Positions 8,301 through 15,756 of a DNA stretch of 17,457 nt are shown piece by piece. The notes under the pieces were generated by a model, which saw only the letters and a program-made list of their open reading frames with translations, was not told where the DNA came from and made no database searches. Within the stretch, counting starts at the first letter, position 1. Every line of letters starts with the position of its first letter. The position numbers were made by a program, and so were the translations under genes. The stretch comes from CAYWNA01 sp964459305 (lineage in GTDB: Bacteria > Planctomycetota > Planctomycetia > Pirellulales > Pirellulaceae), in assembly GCA_964459305.1 (NCBI GenBank), contig CAYWNA010000275.1, positions 1 through 17,457 of the forward strand, written 5' to 3'.

Positions 8301-11300
8301 TGGCATGCATGACCAGACGAACGCATTCCTTCAAGGACTGGCTCAGGAATTGGACAGCCTGCAAACGGGATCCATAGAAGCACCATCGAAGCAGCAGGAT
8401 GGTCCACAAGGGGTCGCGGAAGAAGCATCACCCTTGATGACGTGGGGCAGCTTTCTGACGGCGTGTGTTCAGAAACTCGAAAAGCCGGATCATGCTGCGC
8501 TTCCAGCCATTCTCGTTGATGGGGACAGTCTGGCCCAGATCGGAATCTCGGCGCGGACACCTGTGGACCGATCCGCGTTCGGAATTTTGCAGCCGCAAGG
8601 TGCTGATGCTACGGCCAGCGGGTCTGCGAAACGCGGGGCAAGACTGCTCGAAAGCGCCAATCTCGCGTTGGTGTCGCATGAAAATCGACTGCTGCTAACC
8701 ACCGCCGAAGCCCTGGCGTGCCGCGCGCAGCGGTGTTGGCGGAACGCTGCCTGCAGTGTCGCCGTAGGGATCGACTCGGCCGGTTGGGACCACTTAACAC
8801 GCAACGGAACCGAGCCTTGCGTAGTGCCTCTAGCTGCGTGGGCGGCTGAGCCGTATTTGCCCCGGAGTTGCTGGTCGATCGCGCCCCTTCGGCCCCATGC
8901 GAGCGTTGGCGACGATGGATGGACAGCTCACATTGTATCGGTGTCAAGTCGCGGCAATGGGGAAACAGGTGCGGGCGAAGTGACACATCTGCGCGTCCGC
9001 CAACCTCAGACGATGCAAGCATTCGGCTGGGCGGCTTTCCTGGCGAGTTTGGGGCTCGTGTTGTGGATCGTCCGTCGGCGAGTTCTACTGGGCATTCCGC
9101 TGATCGCCGTCGCGGGATCGATCGCGCTTCTCGTGCCGGACGGTTTCGCTCCGATCTTCACAGGCTGTTTCTTGGGCACACTGCTGGCCGTGCCCATGGT
9201 GTTCGCGTGGTCTGCCAGAACGCGAATCGTGCCCCAGCCAACCGAAGCGGACGCCTCAAGCTCCGCCGTTGTACGTGTGGAACTCACCTGTCTGATTCTG
9301 GCCGCAGCAATCCCATGGCTGAACGCCGCCAATGTCCTCGCTCAAGAAACGACAACGAAAGAACCACTCCCGAATGATCGGCAGGAAATCCATCGTGTCC
9401 TCTGTCCAGTTGATGAGGACCGCAAACCGTGGGGCGAGAACTTGTTCGTGCCACCGGAACTTTTCGATGCCCTCCATCGTAAAGCCGCCCCTACCGAAAT
9501 GGCCTTTGGTAAATGGATGATATACGCCGCCGACTACCGAGCGATTCTCCATTATGATGTTGCTGAGGATGAACTCTCGGCAACGGAACTGGTGGCAACG
9601 TATCAGTTGGATGTTTTCCAGCCTGGGACAAGAGTCCGCCTGCCAATCGACCAGAAGAAGGTCTATCTGCTTCCGAACCGCGCTCGTTTGGACGGAAACG
9701 AGGCATCCATATCGTGGGAACCTGGAGGAAAGGGACTGTCGATCGAGGTGGAAACCGCCGGCACGTACAAGATCGAGCTGGCTTTTCGACCTATTATCGA
9801 GGGCACTGACGACAAGGCCGGTTTCGACATCGAAATTCCGCCCGTGGTCCGTTCCCAATTGACCTTGGAAGTGCCGGACGAAGCGAGGAGCGTCGAATTC
9901 CCCACGGCCTTCGGTACTGTGGAGCATAACCAGGACGGTCAGCAAGTCGTGAATCTTGGTCCCACCGATCGACTTGCCGTTCAATGGCCCATCGATCCTG
10001 ATGTCAACGCCTATCCATCCAATGTCGCTGTGGATCAACTCATGTGGCTTAAGGTGCGGGCGAGTTCGGTGGTCCTGGACACCAGATTCAAGTTCTCGAC
10101 CGTGGCGGGTCGCATCGAGCGCGTGCAGTTGCTGGCCGATCCTCGATTGAGGATCCTCCCGCCGGCTGGTGACCAACCGATTGCCGGGTATCACGTACCG
10201 CCGGGCGAGACCAAGACGATTCTGTTGGATATCAAACCGCCGTACCAGCAGGAACTCGCCTTCGATGTTAGATTCGTGCTGACGGAGACTGCGAGCGTTG
10301 GGAACGTCCGACTTCCGCGCCTGGAAGCGGTTGCCGACCACACCAACCGACGTTGGCTGGGCGTATCCGTCGCTCCCGACTTGGAGTTCGATCCGCCCGA
10401 GCGAACCGTCGAGGACCCACCCAGCGCAGCCGATTTCGCGGCGGCTTGGGGGCAGGTCGATGAGCTTCCTCAGGTCGTGACTCGTGTGGCCGATGGCCAG
10501 CCGGATTGGAGCCTTGCCACAAGACCTCGCGAGCCGAAGATCACCGCCAGCCAACGTTTGATCGTTTCTCTGACCCAAGAGAGGGTGGACTTTCGGTTCG
10601 ACGCCGACATCCAGATCTCCGATGGCAGCCGTTTTCAGTACCGCATTACAGTGCCGAAGCAATTTAAGAAATCCGTCGAAGTGACTTCGGTCTCAGTTGT
10701 GGAAGAAGATGCCGAACGTTTGGCAAGGTGGTCTCGGGATGAACACGGCAATGTAATCGTGCGGCTCAACAAACCCGTGTCCCAGCCACACCGCCTGCAA
10801 TTGCGTGGCAAGATCGCATTCCCTTGGTTTCGTCGTTCCAGAACGGCAATACATAAAACGGCGGTACCTCGCATCGTGCTGGCCGACGCCACGCTGAGTT
10901 CCGATCGGGTCGAACTCTATCGGCGACCAAAGGTGGCGGTGGACGTCACCAATAAAACGGGGTTTGTCGACGCCGCCGACGTCCAATTGGGTAGTCATGC
11001 CAAAGACTTGGGACGCCTGGCTGCAGCTCTTGATGGCCTGCCGGATGAGCCAAAGCCGGCGGCGATTCAAGTGGACGTGAGCGCGAATCGTCCGAGCACC
11101 TTCGCTCGTATTGTCACTACATTGACTCGCCGCGAAGACGCCTGGCAAGCCGACGCGGACTGCGTACTGAACGTCCGTGATGGCGTTGTCGACACGTTGC
11201 GGCTTGAGATCCCGCCGGAGTGGAAGGGACCCTTCGAGTTGGACACCGAGGCGCAAGTGGAAACGATCGAAGTGCCGGGCCAGAACCGCCGGTACCTGGT

Positions 11301-12681
11301 GCTTCGACCGTCGCAAGCGATCGAAAGACCTTATCACATCCGCGTGCGAGGCACTTTGTCCGCAACAACTGGCGAGCGAGTCCGCGCGCCGGATATCGTT
11401 CCTCTGGACGTCGGCCGCGCTGAGCGGTATCTGATTGCGCCTACAAGCGTTCAGAATAGGCAGATCGCCTGGGAAACAAGGGGGCTGCAGGCAGCGACGC
11501 TGCCTGCCGGCTATGGCGAACCCGATATCGAGTCCTACGTCTGTTACCGCGCAGTGCCGCGTCGCTTTCAAGCTACGATCAAGGACGTTCAGCTGGAATC
11601 GGGCATCCCGCGTGTAACTTTGACGGACATCCACATCGATTTCGACCGCGATGGTTCAGTTCTGGGTGTCGCCACCTTCGACTTGGAGCCGGCTGGCTTG
11701 TCCGAATGCAGATTGGAATTGCCTGCGGGCTACGAGCCAGTCCATGTGACCGTGGCTAACCTGCCGGTGGAGCCCGACCGTCCGGAGGACGGCAGGTGGA
11801 GGCTGCCGCTGGGTCCCCGTCAGCTGCCTCAACAAATCCAAGTGCTCTTCACGGGATACCTGGAGCCGGCACTTCTGCAGCAAGCCCCGCCCGTGCTGCG
11901 CGCCCCATGCCTGGCCGGAATAGCTGCCGAGCAGACTCTGTGGACCGTGCGGGGCCCAAGTTCGGGTAGTATTGAGTTGGTGGATAAGGATAACGAACTC
12001 GATCCTTTTGCCCACGAGTTGCTTCGGTTGGAGCAGCATGCCAAGCCTGCGGTGGAGGCCGCGGACGTTCTGGCGGAAAGCGATGCATCGGACATCGACA
12101 ACTGGTATGGTCCGTGGGCACGCCGTTACGCGGCCTCTCGCGCCCGGGCCGTCCGCTGGCAGGCCGCATCCGCCTTTGGCAGCGACCAAAGCAGTGCGGC
12201 GCTGGATGCCGTCGAAGTTCAGCACGGAGAGATCGCCGAAAGGCTGGACGCCGGCGAGTTGAAGTCGCAGTCGGAATCCGAGTCCTGGCACGCGGTGGAA
12301 CTGGCCGATGTCTGGCGAATTGCATGCGATCGGCCGCGCGCCACGGGGCGAGGCACGTTCGCCGGAACAAGAGATCGAATCCTGGTTCGTCATCGATTTG
12401 AGGCGAACGACGCCAAAATCGAGCGTCTGGCTGCCGTAACGGTGATGGCTGGCATTGTTGTCATCGCCTTTCTCCTGCTTCCACATCCGGTATTCGCGAA
12501 CGGGATCGGCCGGTATCCTCAACTGCTCGGCATCCTCCTGGGAATCGTATGGTGGGTCTGGTTTGCGCCGAGTTTTCTGGGATGGACCATCGTGCTGATC
12601 AGCGCGCTGAGCTTGGTAGCAGCGGCCTTTCGCCGCGGCGACGACCGGCAACTCGTTGCCGATCACGCGGCGGCGGAGTAA
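5344..12681 (+). CDS. Giant double-module exported membrane protein (2445 aa), fusion of two paralogues
   Basis: No known family is recognised. The start is the ATG overlapping the previous stop (ATGA). An Arg/Lys-rich n-region (residues 12-23) and hydrophobic core (25-41) form a signal peptide, cleaved perhaps at TA47|Q48; LCAC at 37-40 is only a weak lipobox. Module 1 has beta-rich sequence, a conserved block at 845-871 (FVDGRKVPLP), about 220 aa of extra sequence, then about three membrane helices at 1227-1293. After an 18-residue linker, a second signal-like stretch (1312-1330, ending NVLAQ) opens module 2. That module has beta-rich sequence, the block at 2119-2144 (ANLPVEP) and three more helices at about 2362-2430. 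Both modules resemble the 1156-aa upstream protein. The reading frame is open for 7.3 kb with uniform codon use, so this is not decay. Role unknown; probably an envelope complex with its neighbour. Confidence 0.9.
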   Translation: MMPQTSVPTPTRRASKGRRGFPRSLIGLVWVAAFLFLCACVGRGITAQEPTDDDQRPILYRKVYVPEQEIHRFKGVYYPIQRKEFQEHVDAIRNRQATPGASLLAGITEGTYTAKLVGDQLVDGTAELSILHKAEVPAAVLLEPCDLAIDEPVWRPVGADGSTADTTNPVNEVKVGLDDASKTAAVVKTSGVLQFSWSLRGRREPSGRLAFDLRLPPSPVNQLALAIPLGLKPTLPNGFASKIQDSESDDTHNVWSIRFSGDSSGSLYISPEDATQEMQQLVLLRQHATYRFSTEGIDVSVDLHLDIHNEPLDQLSISLDPTLQLVDAACDKTQLSWTEAESPDTREVVLEFAEPISGIDCLVRLRALAGRATGTRQRLPGVYAHEDEVLWLEGKVDLEVSHPLSLEYLTADGGRQSSVSPLPDPEEGERLQIQYFRPKADVDVIIGRRDGEIIVHQGTTIRLGSGAASAVQVADFESTGSQQFLLEMETTPIWTIDLLETVPPDLIDEWVPTRESGQKLIQIRLREALSSERGLRVRVHGRAIRRNMRLDGRELRFGVFRDVNVARSLVAVGADAPKQVRLGGDAELTRLAASQLTEKEAELLAPLAGGAIYVDDRGADDLTVAASSDAPNYAAELNIDSHVLEKSVEHEFHIRCVPESSSIAELLVHFSESWGGEFLWEFVGESDAAPVARRLTTEGQPSEVIRGGETWRVSLPRQQDAEFELVAKGTAPFDSESSIPLVSLPGAASQTGTLRIRSPATIPIRIRQQKLRAIPPAPLAPDRYATIRGVFRYEPSEESRVSVVRRDRDTLQALAWVWSCQLTSRFCPDGQAVHEAVYRIENTGASQLEMTPPHGSEVIEAFVDGRKVPLPIETSRGEKLVMPLPRDVRFPTAIVQFATQGESLGPLSAVSAQWPRTDLPVFRREWIAWLPPGYDRLETDGGQGGVSWHRRLFGPLLRSEHRDRFNPFSQDHWQSLGAEVNAQQTDGMHDQTNAFLQGLAQELDSLQTGSIEAPSKQQDGPQGVAEEASPLMTWGSFLTACVQKLEKPDHAALPAILVDGDSLAQIGISARTPVDRSAFGILQPQGADATASGSAKRGARLLESANLALVSHENRLLLTTAEALACRAQRCWRNAACSVAVGIDSAGWDHLTRNGTEPCVVPLAAWAAEPYLPRSCWSIAPLRPHASVGDDGWTAHIVSVSSRGNGETGAGEVTHLRVRQPQTMQAFGWAAFLASLGLVLWIVRRRVLLGIPLIAVAGSIALLVPDGFAPIFTGCFLGTLLAVPMVFAWSARTRIVPQPTEADASSSAVVRVELTCLILAAAIPWLNAANVLAQETTTKEPLPNDRQEIHRVLCPVDEDRKPWGENLFVPPELFDALHRKAAPTEMAFGKWMIYAADYRAILHYDVAEDELSATELVATYQLDVFQPGTRVRLPIDQKKVYLLPNRARLDGNEASISWEPGGKGLSIEVETAGTYKIELAFRPIIEGTDDKAGFDIEIPPVVRSQLTLEVPDEARSVEFPTAFGTVEHNQDGQQVVNLGPTDRLAVQWPIDPDVNAYPSNVAVDQLMWLKVRASSVVLDTRFKFSTVAGRIERVQLLADPRLRILPPAGDQPIAGYHVPPGETKTILLDIKPPYQQELAFDVRFVLTETASVGNVRLPRLEAVADHTNRRWLGVSVAPDLEFDPPERTVEDPPSAADFAAAWGQVDELPQVVTRVADGQPDWSLATRPREPKITASQRLIVSLTQERVDFRFDADIQISDGSRFQYRITVPKQFKKSVEVTSVSVVEEDAERLARWSRDEHGNVIVRLNKPVSQPHRLQLRGKIAFPWFRRSRTAIHKTAVPRIVLADATLSSDRVELYRRPKVAVDVTNKTGFVDAADVQLGSHAKDLGRLAAALDGLPDEPKPAAIQVDVSANRPSTFARIVTTLTRREDAWQADADCVLNVRDGVVDTLRLEIPPEWKGPFELDTEAQVETIEVPGQNRRYLVLRPSQAIERPYHIRVRGTLSATTGERVRAPDIVPLDVGRAERYLIAPTSVQNRQIAWETRGLQAATLPAGYGEPDIESYVCYRAVPRRFQATIKDVQLESGIPRVTLTDIHIDFDRDGSVLGVATFDLEPAGLSECRLELPAGYEPVHVTVANLPVEPDRPEDGRWRLPLGPRQLPQQIQVLFTGYLEPALLQQAPPVLRAPCLAGIAAEQTLWTVRGPSSGSIELVDKDNELDPFAHELLRLEQHAKPAVEAADVLAESDASDIDNWYGPWARRYAASRARAVRWQAASAFGSDQSSAALDAVEVQHGEIAERLDAGELKSQSESESWHAVELADVWRIACDRPRATGRGTFAGTRDRILVRHRFEANDAKIERLAAVTVMAGIVVIAFLLLPHPVFANGIGRYPQLLGILLGIVWWVWFAPSFLGWTIVLISALSLVAAAFRRGDDRQLVADHAAAE
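5365..5434. repeat. Long palindrome inside the start of the 2445-aa gene
   Basis: The arms 5365-5394 and 5405-5434 are 30 nt long, match at 26 positions, and are separated by a 10-nt loop. The outer 15 nt of each arm (CCCACACCAACCCGA and its reverse complement) are perfect. All four mismatches are in the inner half. The sequence encodes residues 8-31 of the giant protein, the n-region and early hydrophobic core of its signal peptide. From memory, palindromes whose translation reads like NPTRKxG are dispersed in planctomycete genomes; that identification needs a genome search. Confidence 0.8.
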
Positions 12682-12722
12682 GCCCACGGTGGGATGCACC
12701 ACGGAAGCAACGGCACTTTCCC

Positions 12723-12756
12723 AACCGCTTCCTCGCGTACATAAAGGCGAGCGGTT
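12723..12756 (+). terminator. Possible terminator after the giant pair
   Basis: AACCGC (12723-12728) and TCGC (12733-12736) pair with GCGA (12747-12750) and GCGGTT (12751-12756) around a 10-nt loop. This gives a 10-bp stem with a 4-nt bulge. Only a broken T/C run follows (TTCTTC), so it is a weak candidate for an intrinsic terminator. It lies 40 bases after the giant gene's stop and is the only stem I see in this 166-base gap. Confidence 0.28.
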
Positions 12757-12813
12757 CTTCGGTCGTTGATGCGTCTACCGGCAAAGAGAGTCTCGCGGCT
12801 CAACCGAACCTTG

Positions 12814-12822
12814 TGATACAAT
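12814..12822 (+). promoter_or_regulatory. Possible extended -10 promoter for the multihaem gene
   Basis: TGA-TACAAT fits an extended -10 (TGnTATAAT with one difference). No convincing -35 stands 16-18 bases upstream. Transcription would begin near 12829, giving a leader of about 19 nt that contains the Shine-Dalgarno sequence AAGGAG before the ATG at 12848. Confidence 0.35.
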
Positions 12823-12834
12823 GCCGCTGTGAGA

Positions 12835-12840
12835 AAGGAG
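12835..12840 (+). promoter_or_regulatory. Shine-Dalgarno for the ATG at 12848
   Basis: AAGGAG is followed by 7 bases and then ATG 12848, which is optimal spacing. A second, equally well-placed site serves an internal GTG 87 bases downstream, so this gene has two plausible starts. Confidence 0.6.
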
Positions 12841-12847
12841 TGCAGTC

Positions 12848-15460
12848 ATGGCGGTGGAGATCACCAGGAATGGCAACGCGACACCGGCGCAAGCGACCCG
12901 GCCTGACCGAACGGCCGAAGAAGGGAGAACACGTGTGATAGGAACGGTGCCACAACGATGGCGTGCGGTTTGGGCATGGTGCTTTTGCGCGACCGTGCCC
13001 ATCGGAATGTTCGGTAGCCGTGCAGCAGGCAACGACGCGCCGGCCGCGGCGCAGCCCGATTCGAAGACGATCCTGCGGGAGGTGCTAGACGGTCCTATGG
13101 CCGGTTGCGACGAGATCGTCTTTGCCCAACGCGTGTCGGGCAACGATCACTGGTACGGCAACTTTGGCCACTACTGCGAAACGGAATCGCCCTACTCGGA
13201 CCGGGCCCTTATCAAAGAGGGCGATATGCGGTACGCCTTCGGCAACGGTGGGCGCTTGTGTCGGCTGAATCTGCGGACCGGTGAGCTCACGGTTCTGCTG
13301 GACGACCCACTGGGCGGAATCCGCGATCCCAACGTGCACTACGATGGCAAGAAGATCCTGTTCTCGTATCGCAAGGCGGGTACCAAGACCTATCACTTGT
13401 ACGAAATCGACGTCGACGGCACTAACCTAAGGCAGCTGACCGACGGGCCTGACAACGATATCGAACCGATCTACACACCGGATGGCGGCATCGTGTTCTG
13501 TTCCAGCCGTTGTCACCGTTTCGTGCCGTGCTGGAGGACCCAGGTGGCGACGCTCTATCGGTGCGACGCCGACGGCGAGAACATTCGCATGATCTCGAAC
13601 AATGCCGAACAGGAAAACACGCCGTGGATGATGCCCGACGGGCGGGTTCTCTACATGCGGTGGGAATACGTTGATCGGCACATGATGCTGTACCATCACC
13701 TCTGGACGGTCAATCCGGATGGCACCAGTGTCATGGTCTACTTCGGCAATCAGCACCCGGGCGGCGTCATGATCGATGCCAAACCGATTCCCGGTACCGA
13801 CAAGGTGGTTGCTTCGTTCTCTCCCGGGCACGGCCGAACGGAACACGCGGGGATCGTCACGATCGTCGATCCCAGCTGCGGACCGGACAACATGTCGATG
13901 GCCCGCAAGATCGGCGGGCGCTTCTTCCGCGATCCTTATCCGCTGTCCGAAGACCATTTCCTCGTGGCCGACAAAGAAGGGCTGCACCTGCTGACCTCGG
14001 CGGGAAAGACCGAAACCATTTATCGTTCCGAAAAGCCGGGCAGTCGCTGGGACTGCCACGAGCCACGGCCGTTTCGTTCTCGACCGCGAGAGCCGATCGT
14101 TACCTCTCGCTTTGTGGGGCAGCAACCGACGGGCCGGCTGATCCTGTCGGACATCTACGAAGGCCGCAACATGGAGGGCGTCGGGCGCGGCGAGATCAAG
14201 AAGCTGCTCGTTCTGGAACAGCTACCTCGGCCGGGAAATTTTTCTAACGGCCAAGAGCCGCTCACCGTGGGCGGAACGTTCATGATCGAGCGCATCCTCG
14301 GCACCGTGCCGGTCGAAGAAGACGGCTCGGCCTATATGGAGGTGCCGGCATTGCGATCCCTGTTCTTTGTCGCCTTGGACGAGAACGACATGTCCGTCAA
14401 GCGGATGCAGAGCTTCGTGACCGTTCAACCGGGCGAAACGACCGCCTGCGTCGGATGCCACGAACAACGTCTCCGCGCCCCGCACCCACGGTCCAGCATC
14501 ACCCTGGCGGCCATGCGCCGAGAGCCGAGCCTGCCGACTGCCTTCGAAGACATCCCTGACATTCTGGACTTCCCGCGCGACATCCAACCGATTCTCGATC
14601 GCCACTGCGTCGAATGCCACAACGCCGATCAACGTGATGGCGAGGTTGACCTGTCGGGCGACCGCACGCCCTATTTCACGACGGCGTACTGGACCATGTT
14701 TTCAAACGGTCTGGTTGTCGATGGCCGGAACAGCGACGGCAATCGCCCGCCTCGCGCGATCGGCAGTTCCGCCAGCCGGCTGATGAAGTTGATTGACGGC
14801 AGCCACCACGAAGCGAAACTCTCGGCTCGCGAGCAGATGATCGTACGGCTCTGGATCGAATCGGGCGCTGTCTACCCGGGAACCTATGGCGCGTTGGGAA
14901 GCGGCATTTACACGGTCAAGTTCCCCGAGGCGACGATCCGACGGCGCTGCGCCTCGTGCCACACGGCTACCAAACCGCCGTACCGCAATCCGAAGAAGGG
15001 GGCGTTCTACTTTCAATTCGGCAAACGAGAACCGCCGCAACCGCTGCTGACCGATCCCTATGACATCATCCTGATTCGGCATCTCGCCTACTTCCAATTG
15101 GGCGAAGCGCCGCTGTACCAAGCGATGTGCAATCTCGATCGACCGGAGAAGTCGATCCTGCTCCGCGCCCCGCTCGGCAGTCGCGCGGGCGGGCTCGAAC
15201 TGTGCGGCAAGCCGGTTTTCGAAGACGCGACCGATCCTGATTATCGAGAAATCCTGGACGCGATTAGAAATGCCTCAAAGCGGCTGACCCAACACAAACG
15301 GTTCGACATGCCCGGCTTCCGACCGAACCGTTTCTACATCCGCGAGATGCAGAACTTCGGCGTGCTGCCCAACGATCTGCCCGACGACACACCCGTGGAT
15401 ACCTACGCCGTCGACAGAGCATACTGGGAGACGTTCAAGCACAGGGCGCCGCAAGAATAG
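12848..15460 (+). CDS. Secreted multihaem protein related to hydrazine synthase alpha, with N-terminal beta-propeller
   Basis: Length is 870 aa from ATG 12848 or 841 aa from GTG 12935. The shorter start gives a better signal peptide (MIGTVPQRWR, then hydrophobic WAWCFCATVPIGMFG). The N-terminal half holds TolB/PD40-like propeller blades (LYEIDVDGTNLRQLTDG, LYRCDADGENIRMISNN, WTVNPDGTS). A cysteine cluster at C218, C222, C228 and C239 interrupts it. Three c-type haem motifs follow: CVGCH (534-538), CVECH (587-591) and CASCH (701-705). Propeller followed by haem domains is the plan of hydrazine synthase alpha, and many planctomycetes carry such homologues without anammox metabolism. I infer an exported electron-transfer or redox protein of unknown substrate. 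None of the three motifs has Tyr four residues after its His, the position I recall for the unusual haem ligand of the anammox enzyme. No HzsB, HzsC or cytochrome-maturation gene is nearby. Confidence 0.85.
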   Translation: MAVEITRNGNATPAQATRPDRTAEEGRTRVIGTVPQRWRAVWAWCFCATVPIGMFGSRAAGNDAPAAAQPDSKTILREVLDGPMAGCDEIVFAQRVSGNDHWYGNFGHYCETESPYSDRALIKEGDMRYAFGNGGRLCRLNLRTGELTVLLDDPLGGIRDPNVHYDGKKILFSYRKAGTKTYHLYEIDVDGTNLRQLTDGPDNDIEPIYTPDGGIVFCSSRCHRFVPCWRTQVATLYRCDADGENIRMISNNAEQENTPWMMPDGRVLYMRWEYVDRHMMLYHHLWTVNPDGTSVMVYFGNQHPGGVMIDAKPIPGTDKVVASFSPGHGRTEHAGIVTIVDPSCGPDNMSMARKIGGRFFRDPYPLSEDHFLVADKEGLHLLTSAGKTETIYRSEKPGSRWDCHEPRPFRSRPREPIVTSRFVGQQPTGRLILSDIYEGRNMEGVGRGEIKKLLVLEQLPRPGNFSNGQEPLTVGGTFMIERILGTVPVEEDGSAYMEVPALRSLFFVALDENDMSVKRMQSFVTVQPGETTACVGCHEQRLRAPHPRSSITLAAMRREPSLPTAFEDIPDILDFPRDIQPILDRHCVECHNADQRDGEVDLSGDRTPYFTTAYWTMFSNGLVVDGRNSDGNRPPRAIGSSASRLMKLIDGSHHEAKLSAREQMIVRLWIESGAVYPGTYGALGSGIYTVKFPEATIRRRCASCHTATKPPYRNPKKGAFYFQFGKREPPQPLLTDPYDIILIRHLAYFQLGEAPLYQAMCNLDRPEKSILLRAPLGSRAGGLELCGKPVFEDATDPDYREILDAIRNASKRLTQHKRFDMPGFRPNRFYIREMQNFGVLPNDLPDDTPVDTYAVDRAYWETFKHRAPQE
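12922..12927 (+). promoter_or_regulatory. Second Shine-Dalgarno, for internal GTG start at 12935
   Basis: AGGGAG is followed by 7 bases and GTG 12935, in frame with the multihaem gene. Starting here leaves a 10-residue basic n-region directly before the hydrophobic core. The upstream ATG would add 29 polar residues. Confidence 0.45.
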
Positions 15461-15595
15461 TCGTGTATTTCATCTGCCTACATCGCAGCCCTATTTGAAC
15501 AGCCCGAGTTCCTCCGGAGGGTCGAAGATTTTCCGCTTGTTGCAGGTAGTTTCTGAGAAATGACTGCGTTGTGGGAGGGTTCCTGATTGCCATTG

Positions 15596-15673
15596 TCTCT
15601 GCGATCGCCCCTCCTCTGCGGTCGACGAAGACCGAGCCTCTTAGAAACCGCAGAGGTGGGACGGACGCAGAGA
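15596..15673. repeat. Imperfect inverted repeat between convergent genes
   Basis: Arms 15596-15622 and 15647-15673 are 27 nt long, match at 23 positions and are separated by 24 nt. The innermost 10 nt (CCTCTGCGGT / ACCGCAGAGG) and outermost 8 nt (TCTCTGCG / CGCAGAGA) are perfect. Each arm contains CTCTGCG, or its complement, twice at exactly 17-nt spacing. It is the main structure in the 296-base gap 15461-15756, where I see no gene. It may be a dispersed mobile palindrome, a two-way terminator, or both; no T tract follows either arm. A separate perfect 10-bp palindrome, CCTCCGGAGG, stands at 15511-15520. Confidence 0.75.
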
Positions 15674-15756
15674 GGAAGATAAGATTCCGCTCGACAAAAC
15701 GCTTCTGAAACGCCTACTACATTCTCACGATAGGTCCCCAGTCTTATCGTTTCGAC

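Noticed and set aside
9256..10662. Minus-strand open frame of 468 codons inside the 2445-aa gene.
   Set aside because: It is antisense to a continuous coding frame, is rich in Arg/His/Cys typical of shadow frames, and has no ribosome binding site or recognisable domain.
11656..12702. Minus-strand open frame of 348 codons over the end of the 2445-aa gene.
   Set aside because: Composition is that of a shadow frame opposite a GC-rich gene; the plus-strand frame continues with clear membrane helices.
12848..15460. Reading the multihaem gene as a true hydrazine synthase and the organism as an anammox bacterium.
   Set aside because: No HzsB, HzsC or hydrazine dehydrogenase gene is nearby, there is an extra CxxCH, and the expected Tyr ligand position is not Tyr in any motif.
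15491..15644. A minus-strand open stretch of about 50 codons ending at TAG 15491-15493, with a protein-like tail (KIFDPPEELGLFK).
   Set aside because: It is bounded upstream by an in-frame TAA, has no ATG, GTG or TTG start and no ribosome binding site, and half of it lies in the inverted repeat. It could be a gene remnant, but nothing supports expression.
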